Source: Phycisphaeraceae bacterium
Lineage (GTDB): Bacteria; Planctomycetota; Phycisphaerae; Phycisphaerales; UBA1924
Length of the DNA: 64,000 nt
NCBI GenBank assembly: GCA_020639215.1
Contig: JACKHA010000013.1
Location: 1 to 64,000 of the forward strand
Direction: 5' to 3'
The notes below the pieces were generated by a model. It did no database searches and was not told the origin of the DNA. It saw nothing but the letters and a program-made list of their open reading frames with translations. Below are positions 34,659-43,540 of this stretch, one piece after another (position 1 is the first letter of the stretch; each line of letters begins with the position of its first letter). The position numbers were made by a program, and so were the translations under genes.

Positions 34659-35789
34659 TCACTCGAAGACCGAGGGGCACCGCCACCGGCGGCTCTCCTG
34701 GCCGTCGTGCACCGCGAACGAACCGCCCGGTCGGAGGCACGCCGACCCATACGCGCCGTCCTTGCGCACCGCGTACATGCTCACGTTGAAGTTCGGCTCA
34801 CCGCGATCGTTGCGGTTGCGCCGCTCCAGCGTCCTGCTCGCGATCTGTCGCAGAACGGCCAGGCAGGCCTCGGTTGGTTCCAGACCTCGCTCCATCTCGC
34901 GGACGATGCTGAACGCGCCGCAGTTGGCGATCACCGCCTCGCCCCGCCCGGTCGCCCCTGCTGCTCCCACGGCGTTGTCCACGTACATCCCTGCGCCGAC
35001 GATGGGCGAGTCGCCGACACGCCCCGGGATCTTCCACGACAGGCCGCTCGTGGTCGTGCACGAACCGAGGTTGCCATCCGCGTTGACCGCGGAGCAGTTG
35101 ATCGTGCCCGTTGTGTGCGGCACCGGGCCGAGCGCGACCGCCCCGGGCTGGGACGCCTCGCGTCCGTGCAGCGCCGAGACCTGGAAGTCCATCTGGCCCG
35201 GGTCGAGCCAGTCGTCCTCCGGGCTCAATGAGGCCTTCCACCGCAACCACGCTCGGCGGGCGGCCTCGGTCAGGAGGTTCTCTTCCTTGAATCCGTGGCG
35301 CAGCGCGAACCGTTTGGCCCCTTCGCCAACCAGCAGAATGTGGTCGGTCGTCTTGAGCACGAGCAACGCCACCTTGGCCGGGTTCCGGATGCCCTCCAGA
35401 CAGGCCACGGCCCCGGCCTTGTGCGTCGGGCCGTGCATCACCGAGGCGTCGAGCTGCACCACGCCATCCTCGTTCGGCAGGCCGCCGAGACCGACGGTCA
35501 TGTCGTTCGGATCGTCCTCGACCAGCGTGACGCCTTCGACGACCGCGTCGACGGGGTCCGCGCCCCCGGCCATGACGTCCCATGCACGCGCGACCGCCGG
35601 GAGCCCGTTGCCCGATGAGATCACGCATGGCCCTCTGTGCCCACTCCAGCGCCGCAGGTCCTCCGCGGTGGCGCCGATCGGGGGCGAATCCGGCTGGCGA
35701 CGGCCCCGGCCCGCGGCGCGGGAGGCGGACAGCGAGGCGAGCGTGGCCGCTCCGGCGAGCATGAACGAACGGCGGTGGATTGGGTTCAT
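34659..35789 (-). CDS. N4-(beta-N-acetylglucosaminyl)-L-asparaginase, Tat-exported
   Basis: This Ntn-hydrolase of the glycosylasparaginase family cleaves the glycan-asparagine bond and self-processes at a Thr. The HTTGTINCSAV segment holds the candidate nucleophile, and it is followed by TTTSGLSWKIPGRVGDSPI, GAGMYVDNAVGAAG and ATGRGEAVIANCG. The N-terminus HRRSFMLAGAATLASL is a twin-arginine signal, so export in folded form is inferred. The 376-residue length is usual. The ATG at 35789 begins the Tat signal. It probably serves glycoprotein scavenging; no neighbouring glycosidase is present. Confidence 0.85.
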   Translation of the reverse strand: MNPIHRRSFMLAGAATLASLSASRAAGRGRRQPDSPPIGATAEDLRRWSGHRGPCVISSGNGLPAVARAWDVMAGGADPVDAVVEGVTLVEDDPNDMTVGLGGLPNEDGVVQLDASVMHGPTHKAGAVACLEGIRNPAKVALLVLKTTDHILLVGEGAKRFALRHGFKEENLLTEAARRAWLRWKASLSPEDDWLDPGQMDFQVSALHGREASQPGAVALGPVPHTTGTINCSAVNADGNLGSCTTTSGLSWKIPGRVGDSPIVGAGMYVDNAVGAAGATGRGEAVIANCGAFSIVREMERGLEPTEACLAVLRQIASRTLERRNRNDRGEPNFNVSMYAVRKDGAYGSACLRPGGSFAVHDGQESRRWRCPSVFE

Positions 35790-35851
35790 GGCGGCATTGT
35801 GCCAGAAACCGCCCGACGGTGCCCGCTTGGTTTCCTGGGTTTCCCGCCCGG

Positions 35852-36130
35852 TCACCCCGTCGCGCGCCGACCGTGCCCTTCGACAGCCGCGCCGCCAACG
35901 AGATCCGCGAACAGTTGGCGTGTGTCAAGGTCGATGCCCCCCGGCCATGTCGGAGCGCCGGTCACGGGGTCGATGACGACAGCCGCCCAAACAGCCGGGT
36001 CGCGCCACGCGCTGAACACGCCGCTCCCCACCAGGCCGGAGAGGTCGATGTCGCCTCGCGAGCCATCGGTGAACTCAACCCTCAGCCGGTAGTTCGGCAG
36101 AGCCTGAACGCTTGAGAGCGGGGGAGTCAT
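35852..36130 (-). CDS. DUF2442-family protein
   Basis: The 92 residues match DUF2442: an N-terminal strand pair (NYRLRVEFTDGSRGDIDLSGL) and WPGGIDLDTRQLFADL. The family is small and usually encoded directly beside DUF4160, and the pair is widely annotated as a possible toxin-antitoxin-type module, though activity is unproven. Here it follows DUF4160 by 35 bp and has its own TAGGAT hexamer six bases before the ATG. Confidence 0.8.
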   Translation of the reverse strand: MTPPLSSVQALPNYRLRVEFTDGSRGDIDLSGLVGSGVFSAWRDPAVWAAVVIDPVTGAPTWPGGIDLDTRQLFADLVGGAAVEGHGRRATG

Positions 36131-36136
36131 GATCCG

Positions 36137-36142
36137 ATCCTA
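36137..36142 (-). promoter_or_regulatory. -10-like TAGGAT for DUF2442
   Basis: TAGGAT on the minus strand is six bases from the ATG at 36130, inside the DUF4160-DUF2442 gap. It suggests separate transcription of the second gene. Confidence 0.5.
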
Positions 36143-36165
36143 TACCGATCTGTCGCCGCCAACGT

Positions 36166-36426
36166 CTACTCCAGAGGAAGGACGGCATCGAGCGGCTGAT
36201 TGCTCCGGGCCCGGTCCCAGTTGCGCAGAAGTTCCGCCTGCCGCTTGGCCGCCCATTCCACGGCAAGCCCCAGTTGGCGCGGCGGCAGCCGCCCCTCGAG
36301 CAAGGCAAAGGTCCGGATGTCGATGAGAGCCTCCGCGTCCTGGTAGTACGCGTGGAAGTGTGGCGGCGCGTGGTCTCGGTAGAACATGGCGATGGTGATG
36401 CCGAAGAACTGGCTGATCCGGGGCAT
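36166..36426 (-). CDS. DUF4160-family protein
   Basis: The 86 residues match DUF4160: MPRISQFFGITIAMFYRDHAPPHFHAYY is characteristic, with the His-rich turn, then ALIDIRTFALLEGRLPPRQL and a C-terminal helix. Its molecular role is unknown; it typically pairs with DUF2442, as here. A TAGGCT hexamer is six bases before the ATG. It is divergent from xseA with a 58-bp gap. Confidence 0.82.
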   Translation of the reverse strand: MPRISQFFGITIAMFYRDHAPPHFHAYYQDAEALIDIRTFALLEGRLPPRQLGLAVEWAAKRQAELLRNWDRARSNQPLDAVLPLE

Positions 36427-36432
36427 GCGCCA

Positions 36433-36438
36433 AGCCTA
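36433..36438 (-). promoter_or_regulatory. -10-like TAGGCT for DUF4160
   Basis: TAGGCT on the minus strand is six bases from the ATG at 36426; back to back with TACGCT for xseA. Confidence 0.5.
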
Positions 36439-36470
36439 CCCAGGGGAGGGGCCGCCTGCGCGAGGATTGC

Positions 36471-36476
36471 TACGCT
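36471..36476 (+). promoter_or_regulatory. -10-like TACGCT for xseA
   Basis: TACGCT is eight bases before the GTG at 36485. It decides the xseA start in favour of that GTG. Confidence 0.5.
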
Positions 36477-36484
36477 GGGATCAA

Positions 36485-38056
36485 GTGACCGCCCGCCTGC
36501 CCTTCGATCCCGGAAAGATGCGCGGCACGCCGCCTGCTCATGCGGGGTCATCGAACAGCCCCAGCGAGCCCGCAGCGAAGCCGCCCGTTGATCGCCCGAT
36601 GTCGGTCGCCGCGCTGGCCGGCCTGATCGCCGGGGCGCTCGAGACGCTGCCGCGCCCCGTCCGCGTCGCGGGAGAGATCAGCGGCCTGCGCGATCGCACG
36701 CACTGGTACTTCGATCTCAAGGACGCCGACGCGGTGGTCTCGTGCGTGATGTTCGCCTCGGCCGCGCGAAAGGCGGGCTTCGTGCCCGAGAACGGCCAGG
36801 CGGTCGTCGCGGGCGGTCGCGTTGAGTTCTATGCCAAGGGCGGGAAGGTGTCGCTGATCTGCGACCGCCTCGAGCCGGTCGGGGCGGGGGCGCTCGAACT
36901 GGCGTTCCGCAAACTGGTCGGCGAGATCCGTGCCTTGGGCTGGTTCGACCCCGAAAGGAAGCGGGCGCTGCCGACCTTCCCGAGACGCATCGCGGTCGTC
37001 ACAAGCCGCACGGGAGCGGCCCTGCAGGACGTGCTCGACACGGCGCGGCGTCGCTGCCCGGCCGTGGACATCGCGGTCGTCGACGTCCGTGTGCAGGGCG
37101 ACCGGGCCGCGGGCGAGGTCGCGGCGGCCATCGAGTGGCTCGGTCGGCGACACACGCACCTGGGCATCGACGCGATCCTCGTCACTCGCGGCGGCGGATC
37201 GATGGAGGACCTGTGGGCGTTCAACGAGAAGCCGGTGGCGGCGGCCATCGTCGCCTGCCCCGTGCCCGTCGTGGCCGCCATCGGGCACGAGACGGACGTG
37301 ACCATCGCGGAGCTGGTCGCCGACGAGCGGGCCGCGACGCCGACGCAGGCGGCGATGCGCCTCATCCCGGACCGTGCCGCGCTTGGGGAGCAGGTCGAGG
37401 CGGTCGCGTCGGCACTTCGCGGCTCCATCGAGAGACAGACAGCCGCGGCCGAGCGTCGCGAGCAGCAGCACGCCGGGGAACTTCGCGGCGGCGTCCGGCT
37501 CGCCTTGGCCCGCGACAGGTCGCGAGTGGATCAACTCGCCGTTCGCCTCGAGCAGCACCGCCCGGCGGCGGCCCAGGCGCGGCGTGCGTCTCGCCTGGCC
37601 GAGGGCGAGCGTCGCCTGGCGGCGGCGGCCCGGAGCGTGCTCGTTCGGTTCGACCTTGACGCCATCGAGCGCGACCTTCGCACCGGTGCCGCCCGAGCCA
37701 TCGCCCATGCGCGAGATCGCGTGGCCGCGCTCGATCGGACGCTTGCGGCCGTGGGTCCGCTGCGGGTTCTAGCCCGCGGCTACAGCGTGACGACCAGGGG
37801 CGACGGCCGCGTCGTCCGCTCCCCGAGCGACGTGGCTCAGGGGGACGACATCCTGACGCGTGTGGCCGATGGCACGATTCGGTCGGTCGTCGATGGCGAC
37901 AAGTCGCCGCGGATCGGATCCGGAGCCCCCACCGGGCCCGAGACCCAAACCCGATCGCAGGGTGCTCCGCGCGTGGGGGGTCGCACTCCGCCCGAGAGCC
38001 GACGCGCCAAGGGCTCGGGCGAGTCCGCGGACCAGAAGGGGCTGTTCGACGGTTGA
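36485..38056 (+). CDS. xseA: Exodeoxyribonuclease VII large subunit
   Basis: XseA with XseB degrades single-stranded DNA to oligonucleotides in repair. The OB-fold domain has VAGEISGLRDRTHWYFDLKD, the catalytic domain has PTFPRRIAVVTSRTGAALQDVL, TRGGGSMEDLWAFNE and VVAAIGHETDVTIAELVADERA, followed by an Arg/Ala-rich coiled coil. The GTG start at 36485 gives MTARLPFDPGK and fits the hexamer upstream; ATG 36518 is the alternative. The C-terminus carries QKGLF, which resembles a sliding-clamp-binding motif. No xseB follows, as two tRNA genes come next. The usual length is about 450; here it is 523 because of a Pro/Gly/Ser tail. Confidence 0.93.
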   Translation: MTARLPFDPGKMRGTPPAHAGSSNSPSEPAAKPPVDRPMSVAALAGLIAGALETLPRPVRVAGEISGLRDRTHWYFDLKDADAVVSCVMFASAARKAGFVPENGQAVVAGGRVEFYAKGGKVSLICDRLEPVGAGALELAFRKLVGEIRALGWFDPERKRALPTFPRRIAVVTSRTGAALQDVLDTARRRCPAVDIAVVDVRVQGDRAAGEVAAAIEWLGRRHTHLGIDAILVTRGGGSMEDLWAFNEKPVAAAIVACPVPVVAAIGHETDVTIAELVADERAATPTQAAMRLIPDRAALGEQVEAVASALRGSIERQTAAAERREQQHAGELRGGVRLALARDRSRVDQLAVRLEQHRPAAAQARRASRLAEGERRLAAAARSVLVRFDLDAIERDLRTGAARAIAHARDRVAALDRTLAAVGPLRVLARGYSVTTRGDGRVVRSPSDVAQGDDILTRVADGTIRSVVDGDKSPRIGSGAPTGPETQTRSQGAPRVGGRTPPESRRAKGSGESADQKGLFDG

Positions 38057-38103
38057 GCCCGGCGTGGGCCAGGTGGTCTCGGCAGGGCCATTGCGCCGAC
38101 CGC

Positions 38104-38109
38104 TATCAT
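38104..38109 (+). promoter_or_regulatory. -10 box TATCAT of the CAU tRNA gene
   Basis: TATCAT ends five bases before the mature tRNA 5' end, so the transcript would start at or just before the tRNA. Confidence 0.45.
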
Positions 38110-38114
38110 CGCGT

Positions 38115-38188
38115 GGGGCCGTAGTTTAGCGGTCAAAACCCCCGACTCATAATCGGAGAGATCGTCGGTTCGAATCCGACCGGCCCCA
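38115..38188 (+). tRNA. tRNA with CAU anticodon (elongator Met or Ile2)
   Basis: A 74-nt cloverleaf can be drawn: acceptor GGGGCCG/CGGCCCC, D-stem GTTT/AAAC, anticodon loop CTCATAA (anticodon 38148-38150), T-stem GTCGG/CCGAC with loop TTCGAAT, discriminator A. The first anticodon-stem pair is a C-A mismatch. The paired first base rules out initiator tRNA. The CAU anticodon could be methionine, or isoleucine after lysidine modification by TilS. The 3' CCA is not encoded. Confidence 0.93.
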
Positions 38189-38221
38189 TTGCCCGACGAG
38201 GCGTAGACTCGCCCGCTCCCG

Positions 38222-38304
<83 letters not shown>

Positions 38305-38639
38305 TTTCTCGCGCGTTCATGGTGTTCGACCGCGCCCGCGACGCCCCCTCGGCGGGCCCGCGGCCGGTCCTGCCTGCGCGGGGGCGCCCGGCCTCGTTCG
38401 GACGATCTCCTGACCGGGCGGTGGCCCTGATCGCGTGCGGTCTGCGCGGTCTGTGACGCCTGTGGCAGTGGGGCGGTTGCGGCAAAAGTCCGTGGCGTCT
38501 CACAAGTTGGCGTCCACTCTCTCCGACAGATAGTTCGCGGATCGCCGCGTCTTCCCTGGTTCGCGCAGCGTGTGCGCGGGGGCTCTGGGACGCGACGCCG
38601 GCTTTGGGCCAGTGCCCCGTGAAGCAAGGACCTGCCACC
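38305..38639. other. Gene-free interval before the secretin gene
   Basis: This 335-bp region contains no convincing ORF. A weak promoter-like pair, TTGGCG (38507-38512) and GATAGT (38529-38534) with a 16-base spacer, may serve the secretin operon. AAGGA precedes its ATG. Confidence 0.4.
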
Positions 38640-41201
38640 ATGAAGACGCTGAACGACCGGACGCCCAGCACCGGCACCGTCGGGATCGCGGCGCTGCGTT
38701 CCGCGGCCGCCATGCTCGTGCTGGCCGCGGGCACCTGCTCGGCCCTGGCCCAGAACTCCTCGAACGGGGCGCCGACGTACCGCAGCCGCCCGGCCAGCGT
38801 GGACCGCTCCGGCGTGAATCGCTCGGGCCAGGTCAGCGTGGACGATAACCTGACCGTCGAGCTCCACGTCCGCGACGAGGACCTGGCCAACGTGCTCCAG
38901 CTGCTGTCGCTGCAAAGCCAGAAGAGCATCATCGCCGGCCCAAACGTCAACGCGGTCGTCACCGCCGACCTGTACGGCGCCACGTTCTACGAGGCCCTCG
39001 ACGCGATCCTGCACTCCTACGGGTACGGGTACCTCGAGCAGGGCAACTTCATCTACGTCATGACGCAGGAGGAGATCGAGCAGATCGCCGCCCAGAGCCG
39101 CATCCCGGTGGTCAAGATCATCACCCTGAACTACCTCGCCGCGGTCGACGCGGCCGAGTACGTCAGCCCGCTGCTCTCCGACGTCGGCGAGATCCGCACG
39201 AACGGACGCACCACGGAGTACAGCGTCGGCGAGGACAACCCCGACGGACAGGACGACTACGCCGGCCCGTCGATGATGATCGTGTTCGACTACGAGGAGC
39301 ACATCACCGAGATCGAGGCCCTGGTCCAGCAGATCGACACCCGCCCGCAGCAGGTGCTCGTCGAGGCGACCGTCCTCCAGGCCCAGCTCCGCGAGCAGAA
39401 CGCCTTCGGTGTGGACTTCTCGCTGGTCGGCGACCTGGACTTCTCCGAGTTCGTGGGCGGACCGCTGGGCGCCGCCAACAACCTGATCAACGGCATCGCC
39501 CCCTCCGATGGTGAGGGCCGCGCGGTCGTCGGGTCGGTCGGCCAGACGTCGCAGGCCGGCGGGCTGAAGATCGGCATCGTCGACAACGACGTGGCCGTGT
39601 TCATGCGATTCCTGGACGAGGTCACCGACACGACGGTGCTCTCGAACCCGAAGATCGTCGCCCTCAACCGCCAGCAGGGCCGCGTCCAGGTCGGTCGGCG
39701 CATCGGCTACCTCCAGGTGACCACGACGGACACGAGCACGCAGCAGAGCGTCGAGTTCCTGGACACGGGCACCCAGCTCTCCTTCCGCCCGTTCATCATG
39801 AACAACCGCCAGATCCGAATGGAGCTGCGCCCCGAGGTTTCGCGCCCGTTCCTGCGGACCGTCACCGACACCAACGGCAACCCCGTGACCATCCCCGACG
39901 AGGACACCAGCGAGCTGGTGACCAACGTCATCGTCAACGACGGGCAAACCATTGTCCTGGGCGGCCTGTTCACCGAGAGCACCGTGTCGTCGCGTCGCCA
40001 GGTGCCGTTCTTCGGCGACCTGCCGATCCTCGGCATCCCGTTCCGCGGGCACGACGACACCATCGACCGCGCCGAGGTCATCTTCCTGATCAAGTCCACC
40101 ATCATGAGCGACGAGTCGCTCATCGAGCAGGGGCGGCGCGGCATGGCGTACGTCGACCGAGTGCGCATCGGCGCCCGCGAGGGCCTGCTGCCCTGGAGCC
40201 GCGAGCGTCAGGCCGGCCAGCTCATCGTCCGGGCCGAGCGACTGGCCGCCGAGGGCGACATGAACGGGGCCCTGCACTGCGTCCGCCGGGCGCTGGCCCT
40301 CCAGCCCATGCAGCCGGACGCGATCCGCCTGCGTGAGCGTCTGCTGTCCGAGCCGACGGTGTGGCCGTCCCGCAGCATGAACGAGGACATCTTCAACAGC
40401 GACGTGGACAACCGGATCCGCTCCGCCCGCGACCAGGCCATGGCCGAGTTCACCAGCCTCATCCGCCCCGACAACCGCTGGGACAACCTGAACGCCATCC
40501 CGCGTCAGGAGTTCGCCGGCGTGAACACCGACTCCTTCGACTCGTTCGACAGCAACGCGGGCAGCGGCACGACCCCGAACGACTCGTTCGAGGACGTCGA
40601 CTGGAGCCAGCTCGAGTACGAGCTCGAGGACCCGGAGTCGGGTGCGTTCAACAGCAACACCGACGGCTCGACCAACACCTCGGGCAACAGCGACTCATGG
40701 ACCGAGCGGGTCTCCAACGAGTCGGCTGCCAACCAGGCGACCTCCACGCCGTCCACGACCACCAACACGACCTCGCCGACCTCCCCGAACCAGACGCAGG
40801 CGCCGACGACGCAGGCCCAGGCCGGGTCCGCCTCGGCCGCGCCTACCAACACCGCCGGGAGCAGCACGCAGGGGCAGAGCCAGAACGGGCAGATGTTCCC
40901 GTTCGTCCAGGCCCCTGGCACGACCGCCAACACGCTGCCCAGCGTCGAGCCCGACGCCGACGGCTTCTACCCGATCGCCCCGGCGCCGGCCACGAACACC
41001 ACCACGGCGAGCGTCCAGCAGATCAGCGCCAGCAATCCGAACAACGTGAACCTGTCGGCGCCGTTCCCGTCGACCAGCATCTACGGGCGTCTGGCCTGGA
41101 TCTTCGGGGCCCGGGCCGCGGAGCAGAACGCCGAGCAGGCGGCCCCCCAGACCGGCACGTTCGCGACCGTCCCGGAGTCGACCAACTCCGAGAACCCGTG
41201 A
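38640..41201 (+). CDS. Secretin (GspD/PilQ-superfamily) with long C-terminal extension
   Basis: A signal peptide (about 1-37) is followed by an STN/N0-like domain (about 70-140, VELHVRDEDLANVLQLLSLQ), N1-like modules, and the secretin barrel domain. The barrel shows VIVNDGQTIVLGGL and the classic VPFFGDLPILGIPF motif near residue 456. Secretins form outer-membrane pores for type II secretion or pili. After the barrel comes a TPR-like helical segment (about 520-570) and 210 residues rich in Ser, Thr, Asn and Gln, an unusual addition. A TPR lipoprotein gene follows 153 bp later. No other secretion genes are in the window. Confidence 0.85.
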   Translation: MKTLNDRTPSTGTVGIAALRSAAAMLVLAAGTCSALAQNSSNGAPTYRSRPASVDRSGVNRSGQVSVDDNLTVELHVRDEDLANVLQLLSLQSQKSIIAGPNVNAVVTADLYGATFYEALDAILHSYGYGYLEQGNFIYVMTQEEIEQIAAQSRIPVVKIITLNYLAAVDAAEYVSPLLSDVGEIRTNGRTTEYSVGEDNPDGQDDYAGPSMMIVFDYEEHITEIEALVQQIDTRPQQVLVEATVLQAQLREQNAFGVDFSLVGDLDFSEFVGGPLGAANNLINGIAPSDGEGRAVVGSVGQTSQAGGLKIGIVDNDVAVFMRFLDEVTDTTVLSNPKIVALNRQQGRVQVGRRIGYLQVTTTDTSTQQSVEFLDTGTQLSFRPFIMNNRQIRMELRPEVSRPFLRTVTDTNGNPVTIPDEDTSELVTNVIVNDGQTIVLGGLFTESTVSSRRQVPFFGDLPILGIPFRGHDDTIDRAEVIFLIKSTIMSDESLIEQGRRGMAYVDRVRIGAREGLLPWSRERQAGQLIVRAERLAAEGDMNGALHCVRRALALQPMQPDAIRLRERLLSEPTVWPSRSMNEDIFNSDVDNRIRSARDQAMAEFTSLIRPDNRWDNLNAIPRQEFAGVNTDSFDSFDSNAGSGTTPNDSFEDVDWSQLEYELEDPESGAFNSNTDGSTNTSGNSDSWTERVSNESAANQATSTPSTTTNTTSPTSPNQTQAPTTQAQAGSASAAPTNTAGSSTQGQSQNGQMFPFVQAPGTTANTLPSVEPDADGFYPIAPAPATNTTTASVQQISASNPNNVNLSAPFPSTSIYGRLAWIFGARAAEQNAEQAAPQTGTFATVPESTNSENP

Positions 41202-41354
41202 TGAATCAGGCCTGAGAAACGGCCGATAGCACAACCAGTCGCCACCGGACCACGCCGGCGGGACCCGAGCCCCAGGACGGACCGCCGGCGTCTTCGTTGA
41301 CCCGCGCCCCGGGGCCGAGAACCGACGCGACATGCCCCAGATGGAGGATCGACC

Positions 41355-42575
41355 ATGCGACGCTTCGCACGCCCCGCCGCCGGCCTCTCGCTCGCCCTGG
41401 CGATCCTCGCCGGCGGGTGCCAGGGGCACGGCGCGTACACGCAGGAGCACATCAACACGTCGCAGGCCCGCCTGGACCAGATCAAGAGCGCCAACGAGTT
41501 CCAGATGGCCGAGCAGGCCTTCCTGGCCGGCGAGCTGGAGAAGGCCCTGACCAAGGTCGAGCAGTCGATCCAGTTCAACAACCAGGTCGCCCGCTCGCAC
41601 GTCCTGCGCGGGCGCATCCTGGCCGAGATGAACATCCTGACCGAGTCGATGGCCTCCTTCGCCCGAGCCGAGGAGCTCGAGCCCGACAACGTCGACGCCC
41701 AGTACTACCAGGGCGTGCTGCACGAGCGCGTGCAGGAGCGGGAGCAGGCCCTGGCCCGCTACACCCGGGCGCTCGAACTCGCCCCCAGCAACCCGCAGTT
41801 CGCCCTCGCGGCCGCCGAAGTCATGATCGACATGGGCAGTCTCGACCGGGCCGAGTCGTTCCTTGCCGAGCGAGAGAACATCTTCCGGCTCGACCCCGGC
41901 GTGCAGCAGCTGCTCGGGCACATCGCCATGATGCGGGGCGACACCCAGACCGCCGCCGCCCGCTTTGGCCAGGCCCGCATCCTCGCACCGGAGGACCAGT
42001 CCACGACCGAGGACCTCGTCCACGCGCTGATGGAGCTGAAGAACTACTCCGAGGCGGACTTCTACCTGTCGGCGATGCTCCGGCGCAGCGAGAACGAGAA
42101 TCGGCGCGACCTCAAGCACCTCCGCGTCCAGTGCCTCCAGGCGCTCGAGCGCCCGGTCGAGGCCCGCGACATCCTCGTCGGGCTCGTCCAGGGCGACGGC
42201 CAGACCGACGTCCAGGCCTGGATCGCCCTGGGCAACGTCTCGCTCCAGCTCCGCGATCTTGGACGCGTGCGCGAGGCGGCGTCGCGGGTCGTTGGCCTGG
42301 CGCCCAACCGCCCGGACGGATTCATCCTCCGTGCCATGTGGAATCGCCACATGGGGGACTACTCCGCCGCGCTGCGGAGCCTTGACGACGCGCTCGATGT
42401 CACACCGCAGGACACCTCGCTCCGCGTGATGCAGGCCGCGATCCTGGTCGAGGCCGGTCGCAGTGATCTGGCGATCCGGGAACTCCGCATGGCCCAGGCC
42501 AGCGACCCGAGCAACCCGCAGGTCACCCGGGCCCTCGAGTCCCTGATGCGTGAGGCGGCGGTCCCGACGAACTGA
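41355..42575 (+). CDS. TPR-repeat lipoprotein, probable partner of the secretin
   Basis: A lipobox (LAILAGGC; Cys 22) precedes at least eight tetratricopeptide repeats, seen as repeated A-x-x-x-x-x-A-L-E-L-A-P turns (for example RYTRALELAPSNPQFALAAAE and RSLDDALDVTPQDTSLRV). TPR lipoproteins often act as pilotins or assembly factors for outer-membrane secretins, and the position right after a secretin supports that inference. A GGAGG site lies seven bases before the ATG. A terminator follows. Confidence 0.78.
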   Translation: MRRFARPAAGLSLALAILAGGCQGHGAYTQEHINTSQARLDQIKSANEFQMAEQAFLAGELEKALTKVEQSIQFNNQVARSHVLRGRILAEMNILTESMASFARAEELEPDNVDAQYYQGVLHERVQEREQALARYTRALELAPSNPQFALAAAEVMIDMGSLDRAESFLAERENIFRLDPGVQQLLGHIAMMRGDTQTAAARFGQARILAPEDQSTTEDLVHALMELKNYSEADFYLSAMLRRSENENRRDLKHLRVQCLQALERPVEARDILVGLVQGDGQTDVQAWIALGNVSLQLRDLGRVREAASRVVGLAPNRPDGFILRAMWNRHMGDYSAALRSLDDALDVTPQDTSLRVMQAAILVEAGRSDLAIRELRMAQASDPSNPQVTRALESLMREAAVPTN

Positions 42576-42606
42576 GGCGAGCGGTCTCCGCCACCGGTCC
42601 ATCCAC

Positions 42607-42645
42607 AAACGCTCCTCGCGATTCGCCGGGGAGCGTTTCTTGTTT
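42607..42645. terminator. Bidirectional terminator after the TPR lipoprotein
   Basis: A perfect nine-bp stem (AAACGCTCC/GGAGCGTTT) is followed by ctTGTTT. It lies between convergent genes and has A residues on the other flank. Confidence 0.7.
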
Positions 42646-42670
42646 CTCGCGAGGGCTCGTCGCCGTCCGG

Positions 42671-43414
42671 TCACACCGCCCGGCACCGCGTGTCCACAAC
42701 CGCCTCTGGCGGCAGCGATTCCTGGCACCGACGCAGCTCGCAGTGCAGCACCCGCCGGTAATGGGCCCGCCGGATGTCCGCATCATTCAGCGGCCCGCCG
42801 AACGTGCGGTTCAGGTCGTTGTAGATCAGCTTGACCGGGATCTCGCTGATCCGGAGCCCGTGGGCCACCGCCTGCACCCAGAACTGCATCGGGAACGCGT
42901 AGCCCGGCTCCGACAGCGTCAGGCGTCGCAGGGCCGACACGCGGTAGGCCTTGAATCCGCAGAACGAATCGGTCAGGCGCAGCCCCAGACGCCGGTTGAT
43001 TTCCGCGGTGATCTCGGCGTTGATCGCCCGTCGATCCGGCGGCGGCGCGTCGTCGGCCGGCGCTTTCTCCAGGTACCGCGAGCCGGAGATCACGTCGGCG
43101 TTGTCCGCGTCGGCCGCGGCGAGGAACTCCGGGATCTGCGCGGGCTCGTGCTGCTCGTCGCAATCCATCGTGATGAGCCAGTCGAAGCCATCAACCGCGG
43201 CCCAACGGAACGCGTCCATGAGCGACCGTCCGTATCCCCGATTGGCCGCGTGCCGGATCACCTCGACCGGGAACCTCGCCAGCAGCGCGGGCGTGGCGTC
43301 CTTGGATCCGTCGTCAATGACGAGCACCTCGGGGTGCACGCCCAGCACGCGGTCGAGCACCCGCTCGACGTACTTCTCTTCGTTGTAGGTCGGGATGGCG
43401 ATGAGGGTTCGCAT
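42671..43414 (-). CDS. Family 2 glycosyltransferase, dolichyl-phosphate-mannose-synthase-like
   Basis: The 247 residues show TLIAIPTYNEEKYVERVLDR, VLVIDDGSKDATPALL, WLITMDCDEQHEPAQIPEFL (DxD-type metal site) and NRRLGLRLTDSFCGFKAYRV, the pattern of polyprenyl-phosphate glycosyltransferases. There is no C-terminal membrane pair, so it is a short cytosolic or peripheral form. The ATG at 43414 begins the beta strand directly. The gene lies downstream of the valS/lipoprotein pair but with a 126-bp gap. Confidence 0.85.
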   Translation of the reverse strand: MRTLIAIPTYNEEKYVERVLDRVLGVHPEVLVIDDGSKDATPALLARFPVEVIRHAANRGYGRSLMDAFRWAAVDGFDWLITMDCDEQHEPAQIPEFLAAADADNADVISGSRYLEKAPADDAPPPDRRAINAEITAEINRRLGLRLTDSFCGFKAYRVSALRRLTLSEPGYAFPMQFWVQAVAHGLRISEIPVKLIYNDLNRTFGGPLNDADIRRAHYRRVLHCELRRCQESLPPEAVVDTRCRAV

Positions 43415-43540
43415 GGGAGGATTGTTGGCCCCATCAGAGCCGCGATCGTGAGATCGCGACGCCGTTTGATCGTCGGACCGGACTACCCTCAAAGCCTTCC
43501 AGCGTGCCGCCTCATCGAGTGTGAGCGCAAGCGGCTCGGT

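Noticed and set aside
36518..36520. ATG as the xseA start
   Set aside because: Possible, but GTG 36485 lies eight bases after a TACGCT hexamer and adds a protein-like N-terminus.
38115..38188. Initiator tRNA-fMet
   Set aside because: The first base is paired in the acceptor stem, unlike bacterial initiator tRNAs.
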